Below, in pieces: positions 17,446 through 26,336 of a stretch of DNA of 38,583 nt. Below the pieces are notes generated by a model. It saw only the letters and a program-made list of their open reading frames with translations. It had not been told where the DNA came from and made no database searches. This DNA comes from Alphaproteobacteria bacterium (GTDB lineage: Bacteria > Pseudomonadota > Alphaproteobacteria > Rhizobiales > JAKIUO01). Both the position numbers and the translations under genes were made by a program. Where the stretch lies: positions 1 through 38,583 of the forward strand of contig JAJRRW010000077.1 in NCBI GenBank assembly GCA_024279115.1, read 5' to 3'. Positions within the stretch are counted from its first letter, which is position 1. Each line of letters begins with the position of its first letter.

Positions 17446-18642
17446 CTATTCGTGGGTCAGATCACAGGTCCATATGACCGCCGCACCCTCCCCGATACCA
17501 AGATCAACCTTGATGGTAATTTCCGCGCCCTTCATATAGGCAGCCCCGTGTTCCTCGTGGTAATCAGGCGCAACCTCCCCGTCCCTTGCCACTTCAATAT
17601 CTCCAAACCAGATGCCGAGTTGATCACGGTCCGCCTGCTCACCCGCCTTGCCCACCGCCATGATGATGCGGCCCCAATTGGGATCTTCCCCCGCCATCGC
17701 CGTTTTAACGAGCGGCGAATTGGCAATCGACAGAGCCACAATTTTGGCGGCCTTATCATGCTCAGCGCCTCGCACTTGCACGGTGATAAACTTGCTGACC
17801 CCCTCCCCGTCCTTGACGATCTGATGCGCAAGGTCGAGCATCAGTGCGCCAAGCGCCGCGCCAAACTCCTCAAGGCGAGGATCATCCAACCTGGTAATCG
17901 GCGCGATCTTTGCGGTGGCGGTTGCAAATAGCAACAAGGTGTCCGACGTCGAGGTATCGCTATCAACGGTGATCGAATTGAAGCTGCCTTTCACATACTG
18001 GCTGCAAAGCGCTTGCAAAACCGTTTGAGAAATAGGCGCATTGGTAAAGATAAATGACAGCATGGTGGCCATATCGGGAGCGATCATGCCAGCGCCCTTG
18101 GCAAAACCGTTAATGTGAATGTCGGTGCCATCAATTTGCACCGTTCTGGTCGATAATTTGGCATAGGTGTCAGTGGTCATGATGGCGCTGGCCGCATCAT
18201 GCCATCCATTACGATCCACATTGGCGGCCAAATCTGCCAGCAAATGGGTAAAGCGATCAGGGTCAAGCGCCTCGCCAATCACGCCGGTCGAGGCGATCAT
18301 CACCTCATGGGGGGCACAACCTGCGGCAATGCCAGCGCGCTGCGCCGTTATTTCAACGGCACGGCGCCCCTTGAGACCCGTAAAGGCGTTGGCATTGCCG
18401 GAATTGACCACCAGCGCCCGTGCCTTGCCATGCGCCAGCTGCGTGCGGCACCAGTCAACCGCGCTCGAGCTGGTCCTCGATCTGGTCAAGGTGCCCGCCA
18501 CCACCGTTTGCTGCGACAAAACTGCCAGCATCAGGTCCTTGCGCCCCAGATAACGGATGCCTGCCTCGGTTGAGGCGAAGCTGACACCATCAATGACGGG
18601 CATGTCTGCGAGATTTTCTGGTGCAAATGGTGAGATTTTCAT
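17446..18642 (-). CDS. argJ: Bifunctional glutamate N-acetyltransferase/amino-acid acetyltransferase ArgJ
   Basis: Arginine biosynthesis: moves the acetyl group from N-acetylornithine to glutamate (and possibly uses acetyl-CoA for the first step). The 398-residue product has [41 protein letters not shown], the self-cleavage site [14 protein letters not shown] (cleaved before the Thr, which becomes the nucleophile), and [15 protein letters not shown]. The frame is open to 18768, but the ATG at 18642 has AAGGGAG just upstream and gives the family N-terminus [19 protein letters not shown]. Divergent from the thioredoxin-like gene. Confidence 0.96.
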   Translation of the reverse strand: MKISPFAPENLADMPVIDGVSFASTEAGIRYLGRKDLMLAVLSQQTVVAGTLTRSRTSSSAVDWCRTQLAHGKARALVVNSGNANAFTGLKGRRAVEITAQRAGIAAGCAPHEVMIASTGVIGEALDPDRFTHLLADLAANVDRNGWHDAASAIMTTDTYAKLSTRTVQIDGTDIHINGFAKGAGMIAPDMATMLSFIFTNAPISQTVLQALCSQYVKGSFNSITVDSDTSTSDTLLLFATATAKIAPITRLDDPRLEEFGAALGALMLDLAHQIVKDGEGVSKFITVQVRGAEHDKAAKIVALSIANSPLVKTAMAGEDPNWGRIIMAVGKAGEQADRDQLGIWFGDIEVARDGEVAPDYHEEHGAAYMKGAEITIKVDLGIGEGAAVIWTCDLTHE

Positions 18643-18813
18643 CCCCGCTCCCTTTTCAAGATGTTTTTCCAATGACGCGGGCAACTCGGCCAAGGTCCTG
18701 GCGTCAAAATCTAATCGCACTATGCCGACCTTGCAAAAATGCGCAAGAAGTACCATTGTTTTTGCCAAAGATTAAGCGTGCGAAAATGCACGAACAGCAA
18801 AAGGCACAAAATT

Positions 18814-19728
18814 ATGCAAACAATTGATGGGGCACAAGCAAATGACGGGGCCAGCGATCAGAGCGTTGTGATGGATAGTGACACCGACAATTTTGTCACG
18901 GATGTTATTGAAGCCTCCAAACAGGTGCCGGTGATCGTTGATTTCTGGGCCCCTTGGTGCGGCCCGTGCAAACAGCTGGGCCCGGCGCTTGAAAAAGCCG
19001 TCAACAGCTATGGCGGCTCTGTGCGCATGGTCAAGGTCAATGTAGACGAAAACCAATCGCTGGCCGGTCAAATGGGCGTGCAATCGATCCCCGCCGTGTT
19101 TGCCTTCAAGGATGGCCAGCCGGTTGATGGCTTCATGGGCGCCCTTGGCGAAAGCGAAATAAAAGCCTTTATCGACAAATTGGGGGTCACCCAGGCTCCT
19201 GCCGAAGACGGCGTTGATATGGAAGCCCTGAACACGGCGCTGGCGGCGGGTGATCTGCAAACCGCAGGGGAAGGCTATGTTGCGGCGCTCAAACTGGACA
19301 AGGAAAACCTGGAGGCGATTGCTGGTTTGGCCACCGTCCATCTGGAGATGAATAATCCCCCAGAGGCCAAAAAAATACTTGCCATGACCCCGGCTGACAA
19401 AGCTGATGATCCCTTGTTCAGTGCGCTCAAAGCGCGCCTTGAGCTGATTGACAAAGCCTCTGAAGCGGGAGATTCTGACGAACTGCTGGCCAAGCTTGAA
19501 ACAGATCCCAATGATCATCAATCGCGTTTTGATCTGGCCCTTGCCTTGAATGCGGCTGGAGAGAAAGAAGCGGCGATTGAACATCTCATCGAGATCGTAA
19601 CCCGCAACAATCAATGGAACGACAGCGCCGCGCGTCTGCAATTGTTGCAACTGTTCGAAGCCTGGGGCCCCACCGATCCCATGACCATCGAGGGACGCCG
19701 CCAGCTTTCGATCGCCCTGTTTTCTTAG
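18814..19728 (+). CDS. cnoX: Thioredoxin-TPR co-chaperone, CnoX/YbbN-like
   Basis: The 304-residue product joins an N-terminal thioredoxin fold (about 25-125) with a C-terminal TPR-like helical part (about 135-304). The redox site is WAPWCGPCKQL (Cys49, Cys52), and the cis-Pro loop is SIPAVFAFKDG. In E. coli, CnoX holds oxidised or unfolding clients and passes them to GroEL or DnaK; the intact CxxC here suggests reductase ability, as in alphaproteobacterial CnoX. I prefer the ATG at 18814, just before the family-like sequence; the open frame starts at 18739. The next gene (19785) follows in the same direction. Confidence 0.92.
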   Translation: MQTIDGAQANDGASDQSVVMDSDTDNFVTDVIEASKQVPVIVDFWAPWCGPCKQLGPALEKAVNSYGGSVRMVKVNVDENQSLAGQMGVQSIPAVFAFKDGQPVDGFMGALGESEIKAFIDKLGVTQAPAEDGVDMEALNTALAAGDLQTAGEGYVAALKLDKENLEAIAGLATVHLEMNNPPEAKKILAMTPADKADDPLFSALKARLELIDKASEAGDSDELLAKLETDPNDHQSRFDLALALNAAGEKEAAIEHLIEIVTRNNQWNDSAARLQLLQLFEAWGPTDPMTIEGRRQLSIALFS

Positions 19729-19784
19729 GGCTGATATATTGCCTTCGACTGTTTTAGGGATAGAAAATTTGTAAAGGAGTTGTT

Positions 19785-20504
19785 GTGATAACAGAGCGCT
19801 ATAACAAACCAAGTGACATGCCTTCAAGCCTGCCTGTGTTCCCGCTGCGAGGCATTATCTTGCTGCCCCGCACCGCTCTGCCCTTCAATATTTTCGAGCC
19901 GCGCTATCTGGAAATGGTTGATGATGTGCTGGGAGGCGAGCGCCTTATCGGCCTCATCCAGCCAGCCTCCAGGAGCCCTCAGTCCAGTGACGTAACGCCA
20001 GATAAGCTGCTTGACGATGAGCGCAGCGATTCCCCGCAAGACCGCAACTGGCCTTTGCGCCGGGTGGGATCAATTGGCCGCATCACGGGTTTTGAAGAAC
20101 AGGAAAATGGCCGCATGGCCATCACCGTCACCGGCATTTGCCGTTTCGAGTTGCAAGGGGAAACAGATCTCACCAAACCTTACCGCCTCTGCGATGTCAG
20201 CGTTGATCCCTATGGCGCGGATCTGCTTGGCGACGAGGACGAAGGCGAGGTGGATCGCGAAAAACTGCTGTCCTTGCTACGTCTTTATCTCAATGCCAAT
20301 GACATGACCGCGGACTGGCGCTCCATCCACCGGTCCTCAACCGGCTACCTGGTCAATACTTTATGTATTCACAGCCCCTATGGCCCGGAAGAAAAACAAG
20401 CTCTGCTGGAAGCCAAAACCCTGAAAATTCGCGCCGAAATATTGATGGCGCTGGCCGAAATGGAAATCGCATCGAAAAATGAAGGCGGCGGCACATTGCA
20501 GTAA
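19785..20504 (+). CDS. LON peptidase substrate-binding (LAN) domain protein
   Basis: A 239-residue protein consisting of the N-terminal domain of Lon protease without its ATPase or protease parts. Seen: LPVFPLRGIILLPRTALPFN, IFEPRYLEMVDDVLGGERLIG, VGSIGRITGFEEQENGRM and ITVTGICRFE, all typical of LON substrate-binding proteins. A helical C-terminal half follows. The role is probably client recognition, but no activity is established. GTG start with AAGGAG five bases upstream, an ideal ribosome site. It lies 56 bases after the thioredoxin-TPR gene, a conserved pair in alphaproteobacteria, which suggests a joint role in protein quality control. Confidence 0.9.
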   Translation: MITERYNKPSDMPSSLPVFPLRGIILLPRTALPFNIFEPRYLEMVDDVLGGERLIGLIQPASRSPQSSDVTPDKLLDDERSDSPQDRNWPLRRVGSIGRITGFEEQENGRMAITVTGICRFELQGETDLTKPYRLCDVSVDPYGADLLGDEDEGEVDREKLLSLLRLYLNANDMTADWRSIHRSSTGYLVNTLCIHSPYGPEEKQALLEAKTLKIRAEILMALAEMEIASKNEGGGTLQ

Positions 20505-20559
20505 ATCCGACTGCCTTTTTAAATTTTCTGTGTTACAATCGGGCAAAGGGAAGAATGAT

Positions 20560-20751
20560 ATGCCATTTATATTCAGTGCTCTGATCGGGCTGACGATCAT
20601 CAGCGTTGCTGCCGTCTTGCTGTTCGGCCTTGTTAATATGACCCGCGACGGCTCTGTCAACCTGTCACAAAAACTCATGCGCTGGCGCGTTGGCATGCAG
20701 TTTTTGGCGATCCTCCTGGTGTTGGTCGGTTTTGACTTCAGCACGGCTTAA
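20560..20751 (+). CDS. Twin transmembrane protein (HIG1-domain-like)
   Basis: A 63-residue membrane protein with two hydrophobic helices (about 4-27 and 44-61) joined by a short polar loop, NMTRDGSVNLSQKLMRWRVG. The loop sequence S-x-x-x-M-R-x-R-V-x-x-Q is typical of small HIG1-like twin-TM proteins of alphaproteobacteria. Mitochondrial HIG1 relatives associate with respiratory complexes; a bacterial role is unproven. AAAGGGAAGA precedes the ATG at 20560; the frame is open from 20479. The gene lies between the LON-like protein and the rhomboid protease, all on the plus strand. Confidence 0.82.
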   Translation: MPFIFSALIGLTIISVAAVLLFGLVNMTRDGSVNLSQKLMRWRVGMQFLAILLVLVGFDFSTA

Positions 20752-20774
20752 CAAGTTCGAGGACCTTTGCCAAA

Positions 20775-21470
20775 ATGTTCATACCCCTGCATGATGATAA
20801 CCAATTGCGGTCGATTTCATTTCCCTTTGTGACCATCGGGCTTATTGCCATAAATGTTTTTATCTTTGTCGTTTTCCAGAGCGGCCTTGTTTATAATATG
20901 GGCCATGCCGGTATTGTTGATATGGCGATCATCCCGTGTCAGCTGCTTGGTCTTGATGGCTGCGCCACAAGCGCCGTTCAGCTAATCGGTGCCACCCCGG
21001 AAGCCATCACCCCGATCAGCTATATGTTTTTACATGGCGGCTGGATGCACCTGATTGGCAATATGCTGTTTTTATGGGTGTTTGGTGACAATGTAGAAGA
21101 TGCCATGGGGCATTTCATGTTCCTGATCTTCTATCTGATCTGCGGCGTGCTGGCCGGTTATGCTCACAGCCTGATGACTCCAGCCTCCAACATTCCGCTG
21201 ATCGGTGCCAGCGGGGCCGTGGCTGGGGTCATTGCCGCTTATTTGATGCTGCATCCAAATGTGCTTGTCTGGGTGCTGGCGTTTGGGGTGCTGTCCTTGA
21301 AGCTGCGCGCGCTTTATGTGCTGGGCGCCTGGGTGGCGATCCAGTTTTTCAGCGTGATGACGACAGCTGGCCAATCCGGCACTGCCTGGTGGGCTCATAT
21401 TGGCGGTCTTGCCGCTGGGGCCTTGCTGGTCCTCATCATGCGCCGCCCCGGCGTCAAACTCTTTCAATAG
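20775..21470 (+). CDS. Rhomboid family intramembrane serine protease
   Basis: A 231-residue polytopic membrane protein with about six or seven helices. The catalytic Ser146 is in the motif IGASGAVAG, the catalytic His208 in WWAHIGG, and the HGGWMHLIGNMLFLWVFGDN segment (about 87-105) is the conserved L1/TM2 block with its H-x-x-x-N. It cleaves membrane proteins within the bilayer; clients are unknown. The start at 20775 follows the twin-TM gene by only 23 bases and etfB begins 10 bases after its stop, so the genes from 20560 onward probably form one transcript. Confidence 0.93.
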   Translation: MFIPLHDDNQLRSISFPFVTIGLIAINVFIFVVFQSGLVYNMGHAGIVDMAIIPCQLLGLDGCATSAVQLIGATPEAITPISYMFLHGGWMHLIGNMLFLWVFGDNVEDAMGHFMFLIFYLICGVLAGYAHSLMTPASNIPLIGASGAVAGVIAAYLMLHPNVLVWVLAFGVLSLKLRALYVLGAWVAIQFFSVMTTAGQSGTAWWAHIGGLAAGALLVLIMRRPGVKLFQ

Positions 21471-21480
21471 CGGTGTGGCC

Positions 21481-22236
21481 ATGAAAATACTTGTGCCGAT
21501 CAAGCGGGTACTCGACCCCAATGTCCCCGTTCGCATTGACTGCGAGGGCAAAAATATTGTCGCGCAGAACCAGCCACACGCCCTCAACCCGTTTGATGAA
21601 GTCGCGCTGGCCAAAGCCGCGATGATGCGTGCAGACGGCATCGCCAGTGAGCTGATTGCCGTATCGATTGGCGGCGAAAAATCAGTTGAAAGCCTGCGCA
21701 CGGCCCTTGCCATGGGAGCCGACAGGGCGGTTCATATTGTGACCGGGGACGAGGATCAGCTGCAACCCTATGATATTGCCAGCATCCTCGCCCATATCTT
21801 CACGCAAGAGCAGCTCGATCTTGTCTTGATGGGCAAGCAATCTGTTGACAGTGATGCGGGCCAGACGCCCTCACTGCTGGCCGGATTGCTCAACCTTCCT
21901 TTGCTGCCAGACAGTTTTGAAGTCGAGATCGAAGAACGCCATGTCATTGCCAGCTTTGATCACAATAATGGCCTGACCCGTGCCAGAGCGGCCCTGCCCG
22001 CTATTGTCAGTTGCGAGCTGCATCTTGCCGAACCGCGCCCCGTCAGCCTGCCAGCCGTGATGAAAGCCCGGCAAAAACCGATTGTCGCCAAGCTGTTGGA
22101 AGAGCTGCCCGTGGTGCTCAAAAAAACCGTCTCGATCCTCAAACTTACGGAACCAACGGCGCGCCCTGCATGCCAGTTTTTCGACAGCGCCGCTGATCTG
22201 GCCGCCCAATTGCGAACGCAGGGGGTGTTGAAATGA
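21481..22236 (+). CDS. etfB: Electron transfer flavoprotein beta subunit
   Basis: Small subunit of ETF, the soluble FAD/AMP heterodimer that takes electrons from acyl-CoA dehydrogenases and passes them to ETF-quinone oxidoreductase. The 251-residue product starts MKILVPIKRVLDPNVPVRID and holds the AMP-binding features HALNPFDEVALAKA, ALAMGADRAVHI, MGKQSVDSDAGQTP and LPAIVSCELHLAEPR, with the lysine-rich recognition loop KARQKPI. The longer open frame from 21400 overlaps the rhomboid gene and is not needed. Its stop overlaps the etfA start (ATGA), implying translational coupling. Confidence 0.95.
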   Translation: MKILVPIKRVLDPNVPVRIDCEGKNIVAQNQPHALNPFDEVALAKAAMMRADGIASELIAVSIGGEKSVESLRTALAMGADRAVHIVTGDEDQLQPYDIASILAHIFTQEQLDLVLMGKQSVDSDAGQTPSLLAGLLNLPLLPDSFEVEIEERHVIASFDHNNGLTRARAALPAIVSCELHLAEPRPVSLPAVMKARQKPIVAKLLEELPVVLKKTVSILKLTEPTARPACQFFDSAADLAAQLRTQGVLK

Positions 22237-23192
22237 CCACACTCATATTCGCGCCATATCATAAAGATCAATCGCTTGAGCCCCTATCAAGGCTTGTCAA
22301 TGCCGCCCTTGGACTGGGCAAAGAGGTGCATGTCGCAACGGCTGGCGCCAGTGATCGCGCATTTGCGCAAGCCGCCGCCAAACTCGCAGGTGTCACGCAG
22401 GTGCACAATTTTGCGCCCCCCCCAACCGACAGTCTTGGCTTTGATGATATGGCAGCGGCCCTCGCCCCCTTGATGGATGAGTATCAAGCCTTGATCGCCA
22501 ACAATACCGGCACCAGCAAACATGTCGCGCTGCACTTGGCGGCTCGATTATCCATCGCCCCCCTCACCGGGATCAGCGCCATCCTCGATCGGCAGACCTT
22601 TGAACGCCCGATCTATGCCGGTTCATTGATCGAGCAGATTTCCAGTTGCGACGACAAGCTCATCGCAACCATCAGAACCGCCCATTTTGAACCCGTAGAA
22701 GATCAGCCGAGCTGTCCGATCGCCCAGCGGTCCGCGCCCCCGTCCAACCGGCGGGTTGAAGTCCTAGAACATACCCACACCACCACGGAGCGCCCGGATC
22801 TCGCGCAGGCAAGCATCGTGATTGCCGGAGGGCGCGGCATTGGTTCAAGCAAGGGTTTTCAAAAACTGGAAGATTTTGCTGATCATCTGGGAGCGGCGCT
22901 TGGTGCCTCTCGTATTGCCGTTGATATGGGGTGGGCCCCGCATCATTTGCAGGTCGGCCAGACCGGCATACAGATCGCCCCGGATCTCTATATCGCGCTT
23001 GGCATTTCGGGGGCCGTCCAACATATTGCCGGCATCAAGGATGCGGGGAAAATCATCGCCATCAACAAGGATATTGAGGCCCCCATATTCAAGGTCGCAG
23101 ACTATGGTATGGTTGGTGATCTGCACTTGTTGCTACCGCAATTGCAAAAAGCCCTTGCCAAACAACCATCACAGGCCAATAAACCACTATAA
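22233..23192 (+). CDS. etfA: Electron transfer flavoprotein alpha subunit
   Basis: Large subunit of ETF, carrying the FAD. The 319-residue product has an N-terminal domain like that of EtfB and the C-terminal FAD domain (about 185-310) with VIAGGRGIGS, HLQVGQTGIQIAPDLYIALG and ISGAVQHIAGIKDAGKIIAI, the family signature, then DIEAPIFKVADYGMVGDL. The motif R-x-A-V-D-x-G is present. The start overlaps etfB by four bases. Length is usual (300-320). Confidence 0.95.
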   Translation: MTTLIFAPYHKDQSLEPLSRLVNAALGLGKEVHVATAGASDRAFAQAAAKLAGVTQVHNFAPPPTDSLGFDDMAAALAPLMDEYQALIANNTGTSKHVALHLAARLSIAPLTGISAILDRQTFERPIYAGSLIEQISSCDDKLIATIRTAHFEPVEDQPSCPIAQRSAPPSNRRVEVLEHTHTTTERPDLAQASIVIAGGRGIGSSKGFQKLEDFADHLGAALGASRIAVDMGWAPHHLQVGQTGIQIAPDLYIALGISGAVQHIAGIKDAGKIIAINKDIEAPIFKVADYGMVGDLHLLLPQLQKALAKQPSQANKPL

Positions 23193-23319
23193 AAAACAAT
23201 GCTTCTATCATATCAAAAATTGAGGTAATTCTTAAAGTCGAAAGCGTTTTATAATTTGTGGGCGCTGACCTCTGTGCTCATAAAATTATACAGTCCTAAA
23301 ATCGTTTGGAGAAAAGACG

Positions 23320-24195
23320 ATGGAAATCAAAAAAGTCGGGATCGTTGGAGCAGGACAGATGGGCAAGGGCATTGCCCATGTCATCGCTCTGGCCGGATAT
23401 GACGTCATGATCAATGATGCCTCACCAGACGCGCTAAATGATGCTCTCGCCTCCATCGAACATAATATGGCCCGCCAGGTCGCCAAACAGATCATCCCCT
23501 CTGATGCGCCAAAAGCAGCTCTTTCGAAAATACGCACCCCCACTCAACTGGAAGATTTTGCCAATCATGATCTGGTGATCGAAGCCATCATCGAAAACGA
23601 ACAGGCCAAAAACCAATTATTTGAAAAACTGGCTCAGGTGATGAAACGCGAGGCCATTATGGCCACCAACACCTCCAGTATCTCCATCACCCGCCTTGCC
23701 GCAAGCTCTGGTCGTCCCGAACAGTTTTTGGGCATGCATTTCATGAACCCGGTACCGCGCATGGAACTGGTGGAACTTATTCGCGGCATCGCCACGGAAG
23801 ATCCCACCTTTAACACCGCGCGCAAATTCGTCAAAAGTCTTGGCAAAGTAATCGCGGTTTCAGAAGATTTCCCGGCCTTCATGGTCAACCGTATTTTGAT
23901 GCCGATGATCAATGAAGCAATCTATGTCTTGTATGAAGGGGTTGGCTCGGTTCACGAGATTGATCGCGCGCTGGTCTATGGCGCTCATCATCCCATGGGC
24001 CCCTTGCAACTGGCTGACTTCATCGGGCTTGATACCTGTTTGTCGATCATGCAGGTGCTGTATGAGGGATTGGCCGACAGCAAATACCGCCCCTGCCCAT
24101 TGCTGGTTAAATATGTGGAAGCGGGCTGGCTTGGCAAGAAAGCCGGTCGCGGGTTTTATGATTATCGCGGTGACGAGCCCGTTCCAACTCGCTAG
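23320..24195 (+). CDS. hbd: 3-hydroxybutyryl-CoA dehydrogenase
   Basis: NAD(P)-dependent oxidation of 3-hydroxyacyl-CoA to 3-oxoacyl-CoA in butyrate/PHB and fatty-acid metabolism. The 291-residue product starts with a Rossmann motif VGIVGAGQMGKGIAHV, followed by NTSSISITRLA (active-site Ser), GMHFMNPVPRMELVE (catalytic His and following Asn-Pro) and the C-terminal domain with GPLQLADFIGLDTCL and GRGFYDY. Single-domain length is usual. GGAGAAAAG precedes the ATG. It lies 127 bases after etfA; etfBA-hbd is a frequent alphaproteobacterial cluster, and the gap may hold a separate promoter. Confidence 0.95.
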   Translation: MEIKKVGIVGAGQMGKGIAHVIALAGYDVMINDASPDALNDALASIEHNMARQVAKQIIPSDAPKAALSKIRTPTQLEDFANHDLVIEAIIENEQAKNQLFEKLAQVMKREAIMATNTSSISITRLAASSGRPEQFLGMHFMNPVPRMELVELIRGIATEDPTFNTARKFVKSLGKVIAVSEDFPAFMVNRILMPMINEAIYVLYEGVGSVHEIDRALVYGAHHPMGPLQLADFIGLDTCLSIMQVLYEGLADSKYRPCPLLVKYVEAGWLGKKAGRGFYDYRGDEPVPTR

Positions 24196-24198
24196 AGT

Positions 24199-24274
24199 GG
24201 TTCCAGGAAAAGTGGGGACCGGTTTTGCGATCAAAAGCCCGATAAAACAACTAAATAGGGACTTTCATTGAACC
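24199..24274. repeat. Intergenic repeat-like element, Rhizobiales type
   Basis: The stretch after the hbd stop contains TTCCAGGAAAAGTGGGGACC followed by GGTTTTGCGATC. It resembles, from memory, the short intergenic repeats with a GGAAAAGTGG-AACCGGTTTT core that are scattered through Rhizobiales genomes. It is bounded by GGTTC (24199) and GAACC (to 24274). Only one copy is present in the window, so its repeated nature is an inference. Confidence 0.4.
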
Positions 24275-24340
24275 AACTTAAAGCGGAAAGCCCTTAATTG
24301 GCCAACGCGCAAAAGGGAAGGATAGTTGAAGGCCTGATCC

Positions 24341-25072
24341 ATGCATCTGTTTGTCACCGAATTACGCGATTTTTACGACACGCCGCTTGGCGCTGTTGCC
24401 CGGCGTCTTATTCGTCGCCATATCCGTAATATCTGGCCAGATGCGCGGGGCGAACAGATCGTCGGCCTTGGCTACACCACCCCCTATTTGCGCACTTTTT
24501 TGCAGCGCGCCTCGGTATGCGCCTTGATGCCAGCCCATCAAGGGGTCACCATGTGGCCCCCCGAAGGCCCTTATAAAACGGAGCTCATTGATGAAAGCAA
24601 TCTGCCTTTGGCCGACAGCTCCGTTGAACGGGTGCTGGTAGCGCATGCCCTGGAGATGAGTGAGCATGGCCGCTTGATGCTGCGCGAAGCCTGGCGGGTG
24701 CTCAAACCAGAAGGCGAGCTGTTACTGATCGTGCCAAACCGGCGCGGCCCGTGGGCGGGACCAGAGAGCACGCCATTTGGCCATGGCCGCCCCTATTCGC
24801 GTGCTCAACTCGAAAAACTGCTGGCCGAGACCAATTTCAATCCCCAGTCATGGCACCCGGCCCTGTTCATGCCGCCGTCACATCGCTCCTTGATGATCCG
24901 CTCCGCTATTGCCTTTGAGCGCACAGGGGCCCGCCTGTGGCCAGCCTTTGCCGGTGTGCACATCGTCTGCGCCAAAAAACAGGTTTATAGCGGTCTGTTA
25001 AAGGAAGAAAAATCCCGCATCCCGGCACGGCTGGTGCCGGTGCCAAGCGCCATCAGCTTGCGGGAGCGGTAG
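24341..25072 (+). CDS. Class I SAM-dependent methyltransferase domain protein
   Basis: A 243-residue protein of the alphaproteobacterial methyltransferase type-11 group. The Rossmann part runs from about 35 to 145: IVGLGYTTPYLRTFL replaces the classical glycine-rich loop and keeps only one of its glycines, followed by LPLADSSVERVLVAHALEMS (motif II region) and LREAWRVLKPEGELLLIVPN (motif III). The degenerate motif I raises doubt about catalysis. A C-terminal region includes HGRPYSRAQLEKLL. The target is unknown. In other alphaproteobacteria a similar gene often sits near gloB; here they are 8 kb apart. Convergent with pta, three bases between the stops. Confidence 0.85.
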   Translation: MHLFVTELRDFYDTPLGAVARRLIRRHIRNIWPDARGEQIVGLGYTTPYLRTFLQRASVCALMPAHQGVTMWPPEGPYKTELIDESNLPLADSSVERVLVAHALEMSEHGRLMLREAWRVLKPEGELLLIVPNRRGPWAGPESTPFGHGRPYSRAQLEKLLAETNFNPQSWHPALFMPPSHRSLMIRSAIAFERTGARLWPAFAGVHIVCAKKQVYSGLLKEEKSRIPARLVPVPSAISLRER

Positions 25073-25075
25073 GAT

Positions 25076-26083
25076 TTAGGACTTGTTTGTGTGCGCCTGC
25101 GCGACGGTGACGCCGATCATGCGGTAGACATCAAGGGCGCTACAGCCTCGCGAGAGATCATTTGCGGGCTTGGCAAGGCCCTGTAAAATAGGGCCTATGG
25201 CTTGCGCCTGACCAATACGTTCGGCGATCTTGTAGCCGATATTACCCGCCTCAAGATTGGGGAAAACCAGTACATTGGCGCATCCCTTGATTTTTGAGTC
25301 CGGGGCTTTGGCAGCACTGATTTTCGCCACCAGGGCCGCATCCAGTTGCACCTCCCCTTCGATCAGTAGATCCGGGCGTTCGCTTTGCACCATACGGGTG
25401 GCCTCGCAGACCTTGTCGACGAGGGGATGTCTGGCACTGCCATTGGTTGAAAAAGACAACATGGCAATCGCTGGCTGAAGGCCCAGCAAGGCGCTCACAT
25501 TATCGGCTGATGCCATGGCGATCTGGGCCAGCTGGCTGGCATCTGGATCAACCACCATGGCGCAGTCAGCAAAAAACAAGGTGCTGTTTTGATTGTCGAG
25601 CGGCCTTGCCAGCATCATCATGAAAAAGCTGGAGACCAGCTTTGACCCCTGTGCGAGACCAATGATCTGAATTGCGGCGCGCACCGTGTCGCCTGTGGTG
25701 TGGACGGCCCCCGCGACCGTGCCATCGGCCAATCCCTCGCGCACCATCATGGCGCCAAATTCCAAAGGTCTGGAGATGATGGTGCGGGCCTCATCTGGCG
25801 TTACACCCTTGTGCTGACGCAATTGATAATAGGATTGTGCAAAGCGCTCGAGCCAGTTGGAACTGGCTGGATCAACAAATTGCACAGGAACACCAGATAT
25901 GTCATGAGGCTCGTTCAGCAGATTTTGCTGACCGGCCTGGCTTCTAAGCAGGGTAATCTGCGCAAGGCCTTCACTGGCGGCTTTAAGAGCCCCTTTGACA
26001 ATGCGCGGATCCTCCCCTTCGGGCAAAACAATATGGCGGGGATGAGCGCGCGCGCGATCCAGCAAATCATCAATGAGTGTCAT
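25076..26083 (-). CDS. pta: Phosphate acetyltransferase (short form)
   Basis: Interconverts acetyl-CoA and acetyl phosphate. The 335-residue product equals the catalytic PTA_PTB domain only, without the long regulatory N-terminus of E. coli Pta. Typical blocks are HIVLPEGEDPRIVKGA, AGAVHTTGDTVRAAIQIIG, FFADCAMVVDPDASQLA, MLSFSTNGSARHPLVDKV, LLIEGEVQLDAAL, NVLVFPNLEAGNIGYKIAER and GCSALDVYRM. I chose the ATG at 26083: GGGGG lies upstream and the family N-terminus (MTLIDDLLDRARAHP) begins there; the frame opens at 26107. No ackA partner is visible. The phosphotransbutyrylase alternative is less likely given the acetyltransferase-like length and motifs. Confidence 0.92.
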   Translation of the reverse strand: MTLIDDLLDRARAHPRHIVLPEGEDPRIVKGALKAASEGLAQITLLRSQAGQQNLLNEPHDISGVPVQFVDPASSNWLERFAQSYYQLRQHKGVTPDEARTIISRPLEFGAMMVREGLADGTVAGAVHTTGDTVRAAIQIIGLAQGSKLVSSFFMMMLARPLDNQNSTLFFADCAMVVDPDASQLAQIAMASADNVSALLGLQPAIAMLSFSTNGSARHPLVDKVCEATRMVQSERPDLLIEGEVQLDAALVAKISAAKAPDSKIKGCANVLVFPNLEAGNIGYKIAERIGQAQAIGPILQGLAKPANDLSRGCSALDVYRMIGVTVAQAHTNKS

Positions 26084-26336
26084 AGTGGCCCCCTGTTTGA
26101 AAACCACGCTAACCCATTTTGCTCACATCTGTCATCAGCCTATATATCCAGACCGTGTCTCATTTTGAATATTAAAGCTCCCCGGACCAGCAGAAACGCC
26201 GTAGCGGTTTTGTGCCGATCCAGGGCCAAGGGGCGTATGCGCACAGGTTTTGTCTGTTGCCCCTGAACCCCGGTGCAAGCCCGGGAAGCGAACTATTTCA
26301 AACGCTGACACTATCTACGCCAGCGCTAACAGTCTG

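Noticed and set aside
23250-23255. TATAAT box as promoter of hbd
   Set aside because: No -35 element stands at a proper distance; left as a possibility only.
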